Position numbers and translations under genes: made by a program. This document shows positions 32,771 through 44,636 of a stretch of DNA of 64,000 bases, piece after piece. The stretch is taken from NCBI GenBank assembly GCA_017979445.1, contig CM030709.1, positions 6,800,001 through 6,864,000 on the forward strand, given 5' to 3'. The stretch comes from Akebia trifoliata. Its lineage: Eukaryota; Streptophyta; Magnoliopsida; Ranunculales; Lardizabalaceae. Under the pieces are notes generated by a model. The model was given only the letters and a program-made list of their open reading frames with translations, was not told the origin of the DNA and ran no database searches. Numbering within the stretch: position 1 is the stretch's first letter; every line of letters starts with the position of its first letter.

Positions 32771-33875
32771 TGTTCATTGCAGATTATCAATAGAAATAAA
32801 AAAATAAAATATATAAAAATATTGTCAAGCAAGGGTCGATTTATAGAGACTTAAAATTAATCACGGTTTGAAATATTAGAGGAAGCTAAATTAAAATTAT
32901 TCTAAGATAAACAAGAGTAGAAATTACAGTAGAAAGAATTAAATTAGTCAAATCCACCAAAATAAGTCATTTTATCAATTTATTTGTTTACTTTTATCTC
33001 GATCCAATCAACAAAGCTAATGTTATTGGATCGGAATATGATATCTATTAATCCAAATAATAATCATAAATCCTGCGATTATATTTAATAAGATGAAATC
33101 AAAGGTAATTGAATCTCTAACAAATATAGTTTAACTTGAACTTATCTAAAATTAAACTATTAGAATTATGAGAATAAACATTCTATCCAATGATCACTTA
33201 AGAAATTGGTATTGCAGTAAAGTATTTAAGTATGATTGAAACAAATAATTATCTAAGATGGTTTTGTTTGGGCTTCATCGACCTTTCTAGCAGAGATATA
33301 GCTACAAATCATAACAAGAATAATAAAAATAAAAGAAAAGAGAATAAGAAAGAAAGTGATGATCCTTTATTAATCTTGAATTGATTCTGATATAATACTC
33401 CTTCTGTTTACAAAGCTCTAATAGAAAGTAAACCTAAAAACTAGAAAATTATGGAAGAACTAAGAGGAGAGATATTAGATAATGATCTTAAGCTCTTGTC
33501 TAGCCTATTATTTATAGAAGTTAGATTAAGGTTCCTCTCAAATTTGGAATACTTTCATACTTTACAAAGACTTAGAAACCTAACGTGTTACGTTGCAAAA
33601 TACACTACCTCAATATTGCACGAATCTCGAGATGTAGTTTGATGACGTCATTGCGTTGTCCAAGGAGTTCACCACGCTGTGGTTCTTGTAGGCCCATTGA
33701 CTTTGATCTTGAGTCCGTGGTTTTGTCTTGAGTCTTGGATTGTAATGCACATCTTCAATTATTTTGGTTCATCCTTTTGAATCTCGCAATTTTTACCTAT
33801 TACACGTAAATAACCATAATTAGTCTAAAAATTCACAATTTATCTAAAAACAATAATAATTATGGATTATCAACA
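32771..33875 (-). mobile_element. Possible LTR or solo LTR, minus orientation
   Basis: GTCAAGCAAGGGTCGATTTA and AGAGACTTAAAATTAATC resemble a segment widely found in plant LTRs (GGGTCGATCCCACAGAGA). The right edge TGGATTATCAACA would give a TGTTGATAATCC start on the minus strand, and ATTGCAGATTATCAATAG at the left is a partial inverse. No TSD was found, so limits are uncertain. Confidence 0.4.
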
Positions 33876-34024
33876 TATTATGTCTATTTAGGAGATTTTA
33901 TGTATTATTCAACTTTAAAATCTTTAAAATTAGGGTCCTAAAAATAACTTTCTAGGCCTTGATATGTAATCCAATGGAGATGGTTGTTTCAAAATTTTGA
34001 AGAGACTTGGACGTTTCAATTTTT

Positions 34025-34051
34025 TGTTTTGTTTTGTTTTGTTTTGTTTTG
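34025..34051. repeat. (GTTTT)n short tandem repeat
   Basis: Five to six GTTTT units. Confidence 0.85.
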
Positions 34052-34117
34052 AGGTGTTGGTAAGGGGGTTCAAACCCCTCCCTTGGACCTAGAAAAAACT
34101 TTGAAATGAGTAATCCA

Positions 34118-34250
34118 CTTCAAAATTTTGAAAGAACCCTCTCCATTGGATTACAAGTGGCATTTTGAAGGAGGTATTCCAAATTTTGTCAGAAATGTAG
34201 GAATGTGAAAAACTTAAAAATACCACGTATCTTGTATCGAGGACTCCCTT
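34118..34250. repeat. Foldback repeat, TTTGAAG family (copy 3)
   Basis: CACTTCAAAATTTTGAAAG, TTGGATTACAAGTGGCATTT and ACCACGTATCTTGTAT align with copies at 268 and 18365. A further TTTCAAAATTTTGAAG piece at about 33990 may be its other arm. Confidence 0.45.
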
Positions 34251-34796
34251 GGACCTTGGTGCATACTATCCCGATTCAATATTAAATATATTTAAAGGTT
34301 ATTTAAGACACTCAACCAATTAAATAATAAGTATTAAATCACGCTTCCTATATAAAATTGCATGGTATTCATTTGTCTAAAATGTACATGTCATCTAGAC
34401 ATACCCTCCATGTTTTGGTAAATATTGGAGATACTCTTATGTTATCAATGTGATGACATATTCTTGACTTCTGTATTTTCCAATAAATTAATAAAAATAA
34501 CCTAAATGCCCTAATCTTCAACTTTTTAGTAAAAACCTTTGATTTTCTTAAAAAATCAACCATTTTTAACCTCCAAAGTCAATTATTTTACCTTTCTTTT
34601 CAACCTTATTGTTTATTAAATAAGATTAGAGTTTTGGAGAAATAGAAGAAATAATTAATAGGCTTTCAAGTATTAAATATGTCTATTTAGATAAGGTTTT
34701 GGCCATCTTTCAATAAAAATCGTTAGTGCAAATGGTGTTATCAACAAGCCATTTCATGATAAAATACATCATCATATTTCAAATTTTACATAATCT

Positions 34797-35434
34797 TGTT
34801 GTGGCTAGATCTAAAGCCACACACGAAAACCCAATTATTGAAATTAATCCCTTCTAACACCACAATAATCAATTCCAACAATTAAACCCCAAGAATGTGT
34901 TGCAAAACAAATGTAAGAAACAATTAAGAAAGTAGATAAATGAACATAACCATAACACAAGATATACGTGGTTCCCTCACAATGGGGTTACATCTACGGG
35001 CAAATTAACAAGTAGAAATTCACTACTCAAGGAAGAAATTAGAAGTATGAATGTTTATACTTATTTCCAACTCTTCGGTGAAATCTACTAAATCTCTACA
35101 TTCAACTTTAGTAAGAACCCAAATAAAGAAATCAATCTCACTCTCATTCTCATAAGTCCTTAACTACAATGTGAAAATCACCCTAAAAAACCTTGAGCAT
35201 TTACATTTTACAAGAGAAGAAAAATGCATACATAAAGAGTGAATGTTTCCTCACACTCTTTAACAAAGAGAAAACCATCTTTTTGATAAGCCCCTTTTAT
35301 GGACAATAACTACCATCTAAGAACCCTTTTGTTTCTCATAAACTAATGAAATGACATTATCCAAAATACCCTTGGACAAAACCCATTAACCTAAAGAAAT
35401 AAAAGAATGATGATTTTACATCATCGAACCCAAC
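34797..35434 (-). repeat. 3' LTR of the copia element
   Basis: On the minus strand it starts TGTTGGGTTCGATG after the polypurine tract and ends AGCCACAACA. It holds the TATACGTGGTTCCCTC text typical of copia LTRs. Confidence 0.85.
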
Positions 35435-35624
35435 AATCTCCACCTTAATAGAAAATCACCTACATGCCATTGCCAAACCACCAAGTCTACATTGGATTGA
35501 AACCTAGTGAACTCGAGCTCATTTCTAACTTCTCTACTTGAACCATCATCATTAGTATATTCGTTAAATTCTCCTTGATTCCAACCTTTTATTAGTCGCA
35601 TCACACATTCTTCACTTATGTGGC

Positions 35625-36592
35625 CTAACCTCTGATACCATAACCGTATCGAACAAACATCATTTTCTCCCCCTTTCCCATGTTTATATTTCCCATCATT
35701 ATTTCTCCAACTAATTTGTATAAGTTGCCAAACTGTACACCCTTGATGACAACCATTACTTCTTTGGAGATCTTGAGAACTTCACCTTGCCCGATAAATT
35801 TGTAGCCACCCGAATCTAATTCGGAAAGAGAAATCAAACTCTTATTTAATTTCGACACATATCTAACACCTCTAAGTGTTTTTACCATCCCATCAAATAT
35901 TCTAAATCTTACCCTGACAACTCCAATTATTTTGCTAGTTGAGTTGTTTCCCATCAAAATCAAACCACCTTTACATGGTTCATATGAACTAAACAAGACC
36001 GATAAGGGTACATGTGATGAGTAACACTACTATCAAGAATCCAATTTTGTTGGAACATGAGATTGTCTCGAGTCATGAATAATTGATGTAGACTCCTCAA
36101 CTTAATTAGCTTATTTCTTTTTTTTGACATTTTGCTTCTCGTTACCCATATTTTGTTGGAACTTGAATCTTTACCCAATTTTTTTTTTTGAACAATCCCT
36201 TTTTATATGTATTATTTTACCACAATACCAACAATATTCCTTGTCAAAATGACCTTTAAATCTTGATTGATGCTTGACTTTACTTCTTGACATGTGAGCT
36301 CCATATACGGGTCTCCCGAGCTTCTCAAGGATGCCTTCCTTTGAAGTTTATCGGTAAGTGATGCACTACACACCGCATTTAAGTTAAGAACATTTTCTTT
36401 GGTGCAACTCAAAGTAATGACCAAATTATCATAAAACTCTAGGAATGTACAAAACAAAATCACCGCCTTATCCTCTGTTTCCATCCTCACACTAATGCTT
36501 TCATGTTGACAAATAATGTTATTAAACTCATTTAGGTACTCTGAGATCTTTGTGTCTTCCTCAATTCTCATGGAATACAATTTTCTCTTCAA
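35625..36592 (-). pseudogene. Copia Gag-protease-GAG_pre-integrase remnant
   Basis: Gag part (36212-36592) has ISEYLNEFNNIICQ and AVILFCTFLEFYDNLVITL, the UBN2-type capsid region. A CCHC zinc knuckle (C-x2-C-x4-H-x4-C) is readable in another frame at 36190-36235. The protease region (about 36000-36178) has WILDSSVTHHM, where the catalytic DSG is DSS, so it should be inactive. The next block (35625-35996) has KIIGVVRVRF, LRGVRYVSKLNKSLISLSELDSGG and GNLYKLVG, typical of the segment before integrase. Frameshifts and stops separate the parts. Confidence 0.85.
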
Positions 36593-36793
36593 GAAAATTC
36601 AATTAGTTAGTGACTTAGTTTAATACAAACATTCTAACTTCACCAATAAGTCTTTTGCCCTTGTTGAATTAACAAGTCATGGATATTTATTTTTCACAAT
36701 TCAAAATCATTTTCCCATCAAAATTGTCTATCTCAAATCGAATGCTTGTCATCTTTCTTGTAAAAACTCTTATAAGCAATTTATTAAACATTT

Positions 36794-37430
36794 TGCATGT
36801 GGCTAGATCTCAAGCCACACATGAAAACCCAATTATTAAAATTAATCCCTTCTAAAATCAAAGTAATCAATTCTAACAATCAAATCCTAAGAATGTGTTG
36901 CAAAGCAAATGCAAAAAACAATAAAGAAAGTAGAGAAATAAATACAACCACAATACAAGATATACGTGGTTCATCCATAATGGAGTTACATCCACAAGCA
37001 AGCTGACAAGTAGAAATCCATTACTCAATGAAGAAATTACAAGTATGATGATTTATACTTACCTTCAACTTTTCAATGAAACCCATCAAATCTTTACACC
37101 CAACTCTAATAAGAATCCAAATAAAAAAAATCAATCTCACTCCTATTGTCATAAGCCTTTGACTACAATTGAAGATCACCCTCAAGAACCTTGAGCATTT
37201 AAATTTTACAAGAGAAGATAAATACATACATAGAGACTCAATGCTTTCTCACACTCTCTAACAAAGAAAAACCCTATTTTTGATAAATCCCTTTTGTGAA
37301 TAATTACCATCTAAGAACTCCTTTTATTTTTCATAAACTAATGAAATGACATTACCCAAAATACGTTTAGAAAAAACCCATTAACCTTAAGAAACAAAAG
37401 AATGGTGATTTTATATCACCAAACCCAATA
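36794..37430 (-). repeat. 5' LTR of the copia element
   Basis: Direct copy of 34797-35434. The 5' terminus is TATTGGG where TGTTGGG is expected, a mutated LTR start. Confidence 0.83.
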
Positions 37431-37435
37431 AATCC

Positions 37436-38125
37436 AATGATCAAAGCATGACCAATTTCATTTAAAAAAAAAGATGACATCCATATAATTTTAAGTGCAA
37501 AATGCACCTCAAAAGTGGCTTAAGTATATTAGTTTTTATGAAAGTGCTAATTTTTTAGGTAGGTTAAAGGCAATGAGTGTTAATATCACTACTTGGATTC
37601 AAACTCGTTTGCAATCACTAATTATTGAAAACTAGTCTTGCATAGTAAGCAAAATAAAAAAAAGGTTTAAGTCTTTATAGAAACAAAAAATTAATCTTCA
37701 AAAAAATTATTTTGAAAAATACACATTTATTTAAATATATCAAAGATATATGACTCTCATCCATATTTTTTTAACTTGTTTTGATGTATCGTCCATGAAG
37801 GAGACCAAGTCATCTTGGATGAGTTTTTCGATAAATTTGAGTTGTCTTGTTCAATTATGAGACAAACAAACCATGATTTTAAATCTTATCCAATACGTGT
37901 CTATTCGTCTTGTTCGTGGACGATACTGAGATGTATCGGATGAGTCATTTCAGTCTAGGCCGAGATTTAAAACCATGCTCTCATCTGTTGCTTTTGAAGT
38001 AAAAAATTTGCATTTAACTCAATTTTTCTCTTCAAAAAAGTATAAAATATTGAACTTAAAATCTCAAATGAATGAAATAAATATCATTAAAAAGAAAGAT
38101 ATTAAATAGTTTAACAACGTTGCAT
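37436..38125. other. Non-coding stretch
   Basis: No gene. A segment about 37790-37970 (GATGTATCGTCCATGAAGG; inverse CGTGGACGATACTGAGATG) is an inverted repeat of unknown class. Confidence 0.4.
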
Positions 38126-38130
38126 AAATA

Positions 38131-38460
38131 AAACACTGTTTTAAAACTCAAAAAGACTCGGTCGACTTCAAATTGGGTCGTGTCAAGTTGACAATTGAGG
38201 AATCAGTTAGTAAAATAAAAAACATATTAAATCTATAAATCTTTGACCAAAAAAATGTTTTTAATATTTTAAAATAATGTTTAAATCTTTTATTTTCCAT
38301 AAAATACTATATACTGTTATATAATTTGGTCGAGTTAACCTGATGATTTGCCACAAGTTGACTCAACAAATTGGTTCCATCAAGATTCGTCCGATTCACC
38401 TTGATATCCAATCAAGCCAAGATGTAGTTCAAGTCGATTTAATGAGTTTTAAAACAATGG
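38131..38460. mobile_element. Possible MITE with TGTTTTAAAACTCA ends
   Basis: CTGTTTTAAAACTCAAAAAG on the left is inverted to AATGAGTTTTAAAACAATG on the right, with GGTCGACTTC / CAAGTCGATTT next inward. No clear TSD. Confidence 0.45.
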
Positions 38461-38903
38461 TTTAACCTTAGAAGGTAAGAAAATTAATATTTCAATTAAT
38501 ATACTATTTGGAAAATCAAACCTTGAAACTATTGTACTGATTTCGTTAATTTTTCTATTTTTACTTGGAGAGCTTCTATTGCCACACCAACGTTTACTAA
38601 TGGCACCGCAAGATGTGTGCTACTAACCCTTTCGTGATTTACATGTGAATTGGGGGCCATTGGCAAAAGTTGGTGTGCGTGTGGCAAAATAATATCTCTT
38701 TTTACCTTTTGCGTATTTTTCTGCATTGCGTACGTTCAAAGCAGTTATGTAGATAAGGTAGCTGTCCTCAAAATAAGAACTTGTAGGGGCATGAGTGGGT
38801 ATAACAGAACACTGGAGGGCAAATTCCCTAATATTTCTGTGCCCGTGTGAACTTCCCTCGAAGAATACGACCCTTCACCGCGCTCGTTGATTGTAGAGTC
38901 ACA

Positions 38904-39497
38904 AGGGTGATTTAGATAGACAATTATGTTTTAGTAAATATATGAGATACCCCTAATTAATGAAAATTGATCTAAAAGCCCTCATATTCAGCCTCTAATA
39001 AAATTTTGGATTTTTATTTTTAAAATCAGTCGTCTTTTGACTGTGTGGATAGAAAAATCAAGGGTTTTCTATAAGGGCTTAAGTCAAAGTTGAAGGCGGT
39101 GGATTGAAGATAAGATTTAAAGAAAAAAAAAGATTTTTTTATTAAAGATTGAAGGCAATGGCACTTAGGTCATTTTATTAATTTATTTGGAGAGACCAAG
39201 GTTAAGACTATGTTTGATAATATTTTAAAATATGAAGTCTAGAAATTATAAATCAGACTTTAGAATTTTCATTTAACGTCTCTTATTGTTGGTTTAAAAG
39301 TTCAAAATTTTGAAATCTAAAATGAAACTTACAGAAATAAAATTTTTGAAGTCTGATGAATTTTAAAAGTGGCCCATCTTCATTCAAATTTCATAAGTGT
39401 TACCAAACACATACAAAAATGTATGCCACTATTTTGAAAACATAAGGGTATCTCAAATATTCATCAAGACATGGAGGGGGTATCTTTAAATGACCTT
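38904..39497. mobile_element. Non-autonomous element, GAGATACCCC family (full-length)
   Basis: AGGGTGATTTAGATAGAC ... TAAATATATGAGATACCCC at the left is inverted to GGGTATCTCAAATATTCATC ... GTATCTTTAAATGACCTT at the right. Related copies or parts lie at 7860-8020, 8715-8752, 32160-32350, 34385-34600 and 48480-49072. Confidence 0.55.
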
Positions 39498-39887
39498 TAT
39501 CTTAATAATAAGATAAAAGGATGAGATTTTTCAGAAGTTTTACCTTTTTACAGGATTTCTATTCTGGGCTGTATATGTTTTGGACCAAAAGATCAGATTT
39601 TAGCAGTTATGTCAAAATGAAGGGTTTTTCCTAACATGGGTTCGTGCCATAGCTAGGATGCTGGAGCAATTAATCATAACTTGTGTTTTTTTAATGTGAT
39701 TTCAGATTACAAGATTGGATCTTTGGTCATTTTAGCAGCTTTTTAGTTTTGGGTTTTGTGATTTTCCAGGCAAAGTAGAGATCTATAGTAGCTTTTAAGG
39801 AAGATGAGGGTTTTGGGTTATATGAGTTCCATTTAAAGCTTAAAGGTGATGGTGTGGGTGTTGGGTTTGTTTTAATTTCTTGGGTAG

Positions 39888-40038
39888 GTGAGATTTTTCA
39901 GAAGTTCTATTTTTTTTTTGGGTGAATTTTGCTTGAAGTGTGAGGTTTTACACTGATTCTGTGATGAGATATTTCAGATAAAGTTGAGATTTTTAAGTAC
40001 CCTTTCTTGAATTAATCTCTTTGGGATTTGATTTACAG
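39888..40038 (+). other. Possible 5'-leader intron of the membrane-protein gene
   Basis: GTAG|GTGAGATTT at 39888 is a good donor and GATTTACAG ending at 40038 a good acceptor, seven bases before the ATG at 40045. Inferred. Confidence 0.4.
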
Positions 40039-40044
40039 AGACAG

Positions 40045-40977
40045 ATGAGATCGTTGAGCAGTTTAGGAATTGGTTTAAGCTTGGTTTTTGGTTGTCTCTT
40101 CTTGGCTCTTGTAGCAGAGCTATACTACTTATTATGGTGGAAGAAGAGAATCACCAACAGAGACATTGAAGATGATTACAGCAGCTCTGCAAGAGAGCTC
40201 TTTTATCTATTCTGCTGGAAGAAACCATCTTCTTTGAGTTCCACAGCTCTAAACCCTCAAGAACTCTGCAACTCTGTGAGAATGACAGATACCCATGGTC
40301 ATGAACCAGAAACCCAACTTCACTTGCATTCAAACTCAAGCAAGGATTTTCTTCTAAAACCCTTTGGAGATGATGGTGTGGAAGCAGAACTCATGAGGAT
40401 GCACAATCTCTCAGGCCCACCAAGATTTCTCTTCACCATTAAAGAGGAAACAAAGGAGGATTTAGAGTCTGATGATGGCAAGTCTAGAGGTAATAAAAGC
40501 AGAAAAGGGTCTAGAAGTAGAAGCTTAAGTGATCTTATTCTTACAGTGGAGACCCCATTTTTAACTCCTTTATCTTCTCCACCATTCTTCACTCCTCCTC
40601 ATACCCTTATGGAAAGTTACTACCAAAGTGGATTCAACCCTCTCTTTGAATCATCTACTGATGCAGAGATAAACAAGATTAGGTCCTCACCTCCTCCAAC
40701 ATTCAAGTTCTTGAAGGATGCAGAAGAGAAGCTTTATAAAAGAAAATTGCTGGAAGAAACTGAGGAAAAGGTCCAAAACACTTCTAGGTCTGCTGATACA
40801 AATGAGGAAGATGGGTCTTTTATCACAATCATTGTGGGTAAGAACAAAGAGAGAGACTTTCATCACCATCACCATCACCACACACCTAATCATCATTCAA
40901 CTTCATCACAGGTACTCCCATTATCTTCTTCTCCTTCAAAAATCAGAACTCCTAACAAGAAACCCATGTTGCATTAG
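40045..40977 (+). CDS. Plant membrane protein of unknown function (310 aa)
   Basis: The start is the ATG at 40045 (MRSLSSLGIG); the open frame before it has no ATG and contains a likely splice acceptor. Residues 7-31 form one hydrophobic segment (LGIGLSLVFGCLFLALVAELYYLL) followed by WWKKR, which suggests a signal anchor with the C-terminus in the cytosol. A second short motif ELFYLFCWKK lies at 51-60. The rest is hydrophilic and Ser/Pro-rich, probably disordered: a basic-serine stretch SRKGSRSRSLSDLIL (152-166), a proline-rich ETPFLTPLSSPPFFTPP (169-185), and seven consecutive His at 273-279. I recognise the N-terminal pattern from plant proteins without a known role, and I assign no function. 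CAG|GTACTC at about 40911 is a possible donor, so the last 21 residues could differ in a spliced form. Confidence 0.78.
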   Translation: MRSLSSLGIGLSLVFGCLFLALVAELYYLLWWKKRITNRDIEDDYSSSARELFYLFCWKKPSSLSSTALNPQELCNSVRMTDTHGHEPETQLHLHSNSSKDFLLKPFGDDGVEAELMRMHNLSGPPRFLFTIKEETKEDLESDDGKSRGNKSRKGSRSRSLSDLILTVETPFLTPLSSPPFFTPPHTLMESYYQSGFNPLFESSTDAEINKIRSSPPPTFKFLKDAEEKLYKRKLLEETEEKVQNTSRSADTNEEDGSFITIIVGKNKERDFHHHHHHHTPNHHSTSSQVLPLSSSPSKIRTPNKKPMLH

Positions 40978-41124
40978 AGATCCAAAGATTGATTTGAAAT
41001 GGGTTTATTGTACTTCCATTAATCTTCTATGTTTAATAGTTCTATGTGTGAATTTGGTAGAAATTTTATTTTACTTCTTTTTTCAATCATTTTTTTTTAG
41101 ACATGTTTGCATCCTTGGTTAATT

Positions 41125-42140
41125 TACAATACCTATTTGTGTCAAAATGTAAATTACCTTGAAATTTCAAGGTAAGAAACAATATCTGCTACCTTGATGT
41201 TGAGATGTGGTTTGGGTGCAAGTGGAAGACTTGTGAGGTGGGGTTAGTATATGTTTTTGCTATCTCCATGTCTCTGAATTGTTGTCTGAAAAACCTTTAA
41301 TCATTGACATGGGTGGACAGTCTTGCTGTTGCTTCCTTGTCAAAAGGGCTGGACAAGGCAGGCACTCTAGTTCTTTCTTTAAGACCATACTTTTTCCCCT
41401 TTTTTCTATTCTTTCCCATTTAATTATCTACTTAAGTAAACTAATGATATAACCATGACCCTTTGTCTGATCATCAAATATTCTATGCTTCAAAATTGAT
41501 CTTAACCCTTGGATCATTACCATCCAAAGGTCTATTAAAAAAACCCTAAGTTTAGATTCCCCTATAAAGTTATAATGATCAGTGTGATGGGTATGGCCGG
41601 CCGGGGCTTATTGACCCACTAACCTGGCCTAAACCACAGTGACAAAAATCTGCGATTTTTTTTTGTTGTTGAAAAAGTCTGTGATTAAATCATGATTTTA
41701 ATAGTTATTGATTGAATCACTTAATAATAGTGATTTAATCTTGATTTTTTTTTAAAAATCATGAATTATTTTTTAAAGTATTTCGTTATTTAATATATAA
41801 AATACATTTTTATACTTAAAATAATTAGTTTTTACTTTTTAATCAATCTTTTGTTTTCCCGACTTTTACCGATTTTTCCCAAAGTTTTCTCTTACCGAAT
41901 TATTTCACAACCTCGACTTTGTCACTATGGGCCTAACCAATCTAGGAAACATGAGAGCTAGGGCCTTGAAAAGTTGAACCCACAAAGTAGGGTCAGTTTT
42001 ATGATTCTCAAGCCCATGAAATCCAGGCTCGGTTATAGATATGAGTTAGTCGATATTACACCTTATCTTATTCTCTAGCATTAGAAAATAAATGTACTAT
42101 GAATTGTCTAAATCTTGAAGATCATCTTCTCAAAATTTCA
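41125..42140. other. Non-coding stretch downstream of the membrane-protein gene
   Basis: No gene recognised; the first part likely includes 3' UTR. Confidence 0.4.
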
Positions 42141-42144
42141 ATTC

Positions 42145-42697
42145 ACATGGAGCCAGGATTTTGCTCACGTGGGGGTGGCAAAGAGTAGAAAATTTTTTGT
42201 GAGGACAATTAAGAGTGAAGAAAAAAAGTAGTGGGGGCAATAGTGATAGATTTTTTAATCCGCCGCTAAAATCTATCGCAATAGCACATTAATTCATAGA
42301 ATTTGAAAACTCTTGTGGGGGCAAGTACCCCTCACTCTAAATCCACCCTTGAATCATGGGTAAAATCAGGATTTTTTTGTAGTTGGGGCAAACTATGATT
42401 AGTTGTGTAGTTGAAGAACTTGAAGATGAATGGTTTTAAGGAGAAATTTAGAAGTTTTTTATTAAAAGTTGAAGAAAAGAATATTTAGGTCATTTTCAAT
42501 TAGTATATGAGAAGGTCCGGTCGAGAGAGAGGGAGGGGGGTAAAATTGGAGGGAAGTGAGGGTGTGAGGGCAAATAGGGCTCTAGGTGAGAGAGTGGGAC
42601 AAATGAGACACGTAATTAGTTGAAAATATAGGGGTGTCTCAAAGTTCTGTGGGGGCAATTATCCCCACCAACTCTTTACTAACTCCGCCCTTTGACG
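42145..42697. mobile_element. Two adjacent hAT-like MITEs
   Basis: The first (about 42150-42350) starts ATGGAGCCAGGATTTTG and ends with the complement of AAGGGTGGATTTAGAG. The second (about 42356-42697) starts ATGGGTAAAATCAGGATTTT and ends near AACTCCGCCCTTT; its inside (GGGGCAAACTATGATTAG, GTGTCTCAAAGTTCTGTGG) matches 14626-14964. No clean 8-bp TSD was found. Confidence 0.6.
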
Positions 42698-42699
42698 TG

Positions 42700-43970
42700 G
42701 TGACATTGTAATGAAGTTGAAAAATATGAATTAGTTCACTTAATTTCTAATTTAGCTTATTTTTTTCCTTGACATAATAATTTAAGAATGATGATTTCTT
42801 TAAAAATGATTCTTATTGTGAAAATGACACAACAACATAAAGTAAAGTAAATTGGTCCAACCATGAATATTACAAGTTGAAGTAAAAAGAAAAAGATATT
42901 AATCACTTTTATGATGCTTGAACTTGGACTTGTCCCATCACCTTCCAGGGCATGGTTTGTTCACACTATAGTCACAAAATTCTCCTTTTTTTTTCCCCCA
43001 AAAATTCATAAAATTATCTGAATAAGAGACAAAATTAATGAATTAATCTACAACTTATTGATTAATTACAGAATTTCATAATATTTTAACCCTTCACTCT
43101 CTAAAATTTCATCCTTTTTTAATGAAACTTACTGAAATTAACCCAATTGAACCACCATTAATGAATAATAATCCAATCTGAACTTTCTTAATATGGTGCA
43201 CACTTGATTGTTGTGTTTGTGGTTAGCTTGAACTTCATGGAATACGGTAAGTATGGAAAGGGTCAGATTGGTACTAATCCAATGAGGCATTTATTGTACC
43301 CGAACCTGATAGAATCTATCATTTTTAAGTCCGGATCCAATCCAATATGATAAGTACGGGTCCAAATCAATATTTTTGGATGGGTCTCAAGTCAACCGAA
43401 AAAGGTTGCATGTACCAAGGTCCACATTTGTGCTACGTGGACTGCTCCATTTGCCCAAAAATGACAACCTCTCTTGCTTGTGATCAAGATTGGGATTGAC
43501 AAAAATGAATCCCAATTTTTTTTTTTAAAAGTCAGATCTTGTGTTTGAAAATAGATGATTGCTTAGATCCAATGGTGAAAAAAAATCTCTTTTTTTAATT
43601 CTATTTTATTGGAAGTTCATAAAATTTTATGTTACACATATATGTTGCACTTGATGAGTGACATCTTTGGGTTCAAGGTTGACATGTGATCCATAAAGAT
43701 GGATGGGCCTTCCATTCGTATAACTCCATTATTATAATTAATGAGGGAAGGTGGAGTAGAAGTGGTTTGACACCAAAATTTGGATATGAATAATGCCCCC
43801 ACTTTTATGTTTAATCGTAGTGAATTTTAGTCTAAAACCAACAAAATTGCAATCCACAACCCTATAATTATAGTGAAATTTTAAAATTATAAAAATATCT
43901 TTCCTACTAAATAATTTTCAAAAACCATTTAATCATTATTTTAAATTACAAATAAGCCATTTTATTTCTT
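42700..43970. other. Non-coding stretch
   Basis: AT-rich with no gene or element recognised. Confidence 0.4.
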
Positions 43971-43977
43971 GTGTCGT

Positions 43978-44565
43978 TAGGGTTGCAACCTGGGCAGGTT
44001 GGAGGGTTAACCCAGGCTCAACCCAAGTCGTAGAACCCTCAACCCATGCTCAACTCAAACCCGACCATCGTGTTGGAGCTCATTAACCAAAACTCAACCA
44101 GAGATGGAGCTCAGGTTAGTCCAAATTAGGTAATTTTGGGTGGGTTGGACTCATTGAGCAAACCTAATTTCATTTTCAAGTTAGGCAATTTTAAGTGGCT
44201 TGAACTAATTTTTTTCTTTTCAAAATTTATGCAAAATAACTATTCATCTAAAAAAATATGTAAAATACTATACTTAAACATATATAACAATAAATTTAAA
44301 TATAGAAAGATAAATCAATAATTATTTTTTCCTTAGTTTTACAAATATATTTAGGAAGAGAAAATTAATTTTTTTTAAATAAATAAAAATATTTATATGT
44401 ATTTATATAGCATCAGGTTGAGTTGGATTGCTTAGAACCTCAACCTGAGCTCAACTCGAATTCAAATCGGATTGAGATTTCCTACTCCATGCTTAAATCA
44501 TTTTCCATATAACTCAGTTCAGGCTCACTCATCAATCGGGTTAGCCTGCCCAAGTTACAACCCTA
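43978..44565. mobile_element. hAT-like non-autonomous element (TAGGGTTGCAAC ends)
   Basis: TAGGGTTGCAACCTGGGCAG is inverted to CTGCCCAAGTTACAACCCTA. Subterminal CTCAACCC / GGGTTGGA motifs occur in both orientations around an AT-rich centre, the same layout as 16341-16877. Flanks TGTGTCGT / TGTGCAGC match only 5 of 8, so the TSD is uncertain. Confidence 0.6.
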
Positions 44566-44599
44566 TGTGCAGCTACCTTCTAGTATATTGAAATAAAAT

Positions 44600-44601
<2 letters not shown>

Positions 44602-44633
<32 letters not shown>
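44602..44633. repeat. (AT)n microsatellite
   Basis: Uninterrupted AT run next to the foldback pair. Confidence 0.9.
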
Positions 44634-44635
<2 letters not shown>

Positions 44636-44636
44636 A

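Larger units (their letters stand above)
34797..37430 (-). mobile_element. Deleted Ty1/copia LTR retrotransposon (2.6 kb)
   Basis: Two direct LTRs (34797-35434 and 36794-37430) flank about 1.36 kb. The element reads on the minus strand: 5' LTR at right, then gag, zinc knuckle, protease-like and GAG-pre-integrase parts, then a polypurine tract AAGGTGGAGAT right before the 3' LTR. Integrase, reverse transcriptase and RNase H are absent. Flanks AATCT (34792-34796) and AATCC (37431-37435) match at 4 of 5, in line with an aged 5-bp TSD. LTRs are visibly diverged, so the insertion is old. No normal initiator-Met primer site is obvious. Confidence 0.85.

Noticed and set aside
40021..40044. Eight extra N-terminal residues before MRSLSS
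   Set aside because: The upstream codon is TTG, not ATG, and a likely splice acceptor lies within it; the ATG at 40045 is the natural start.
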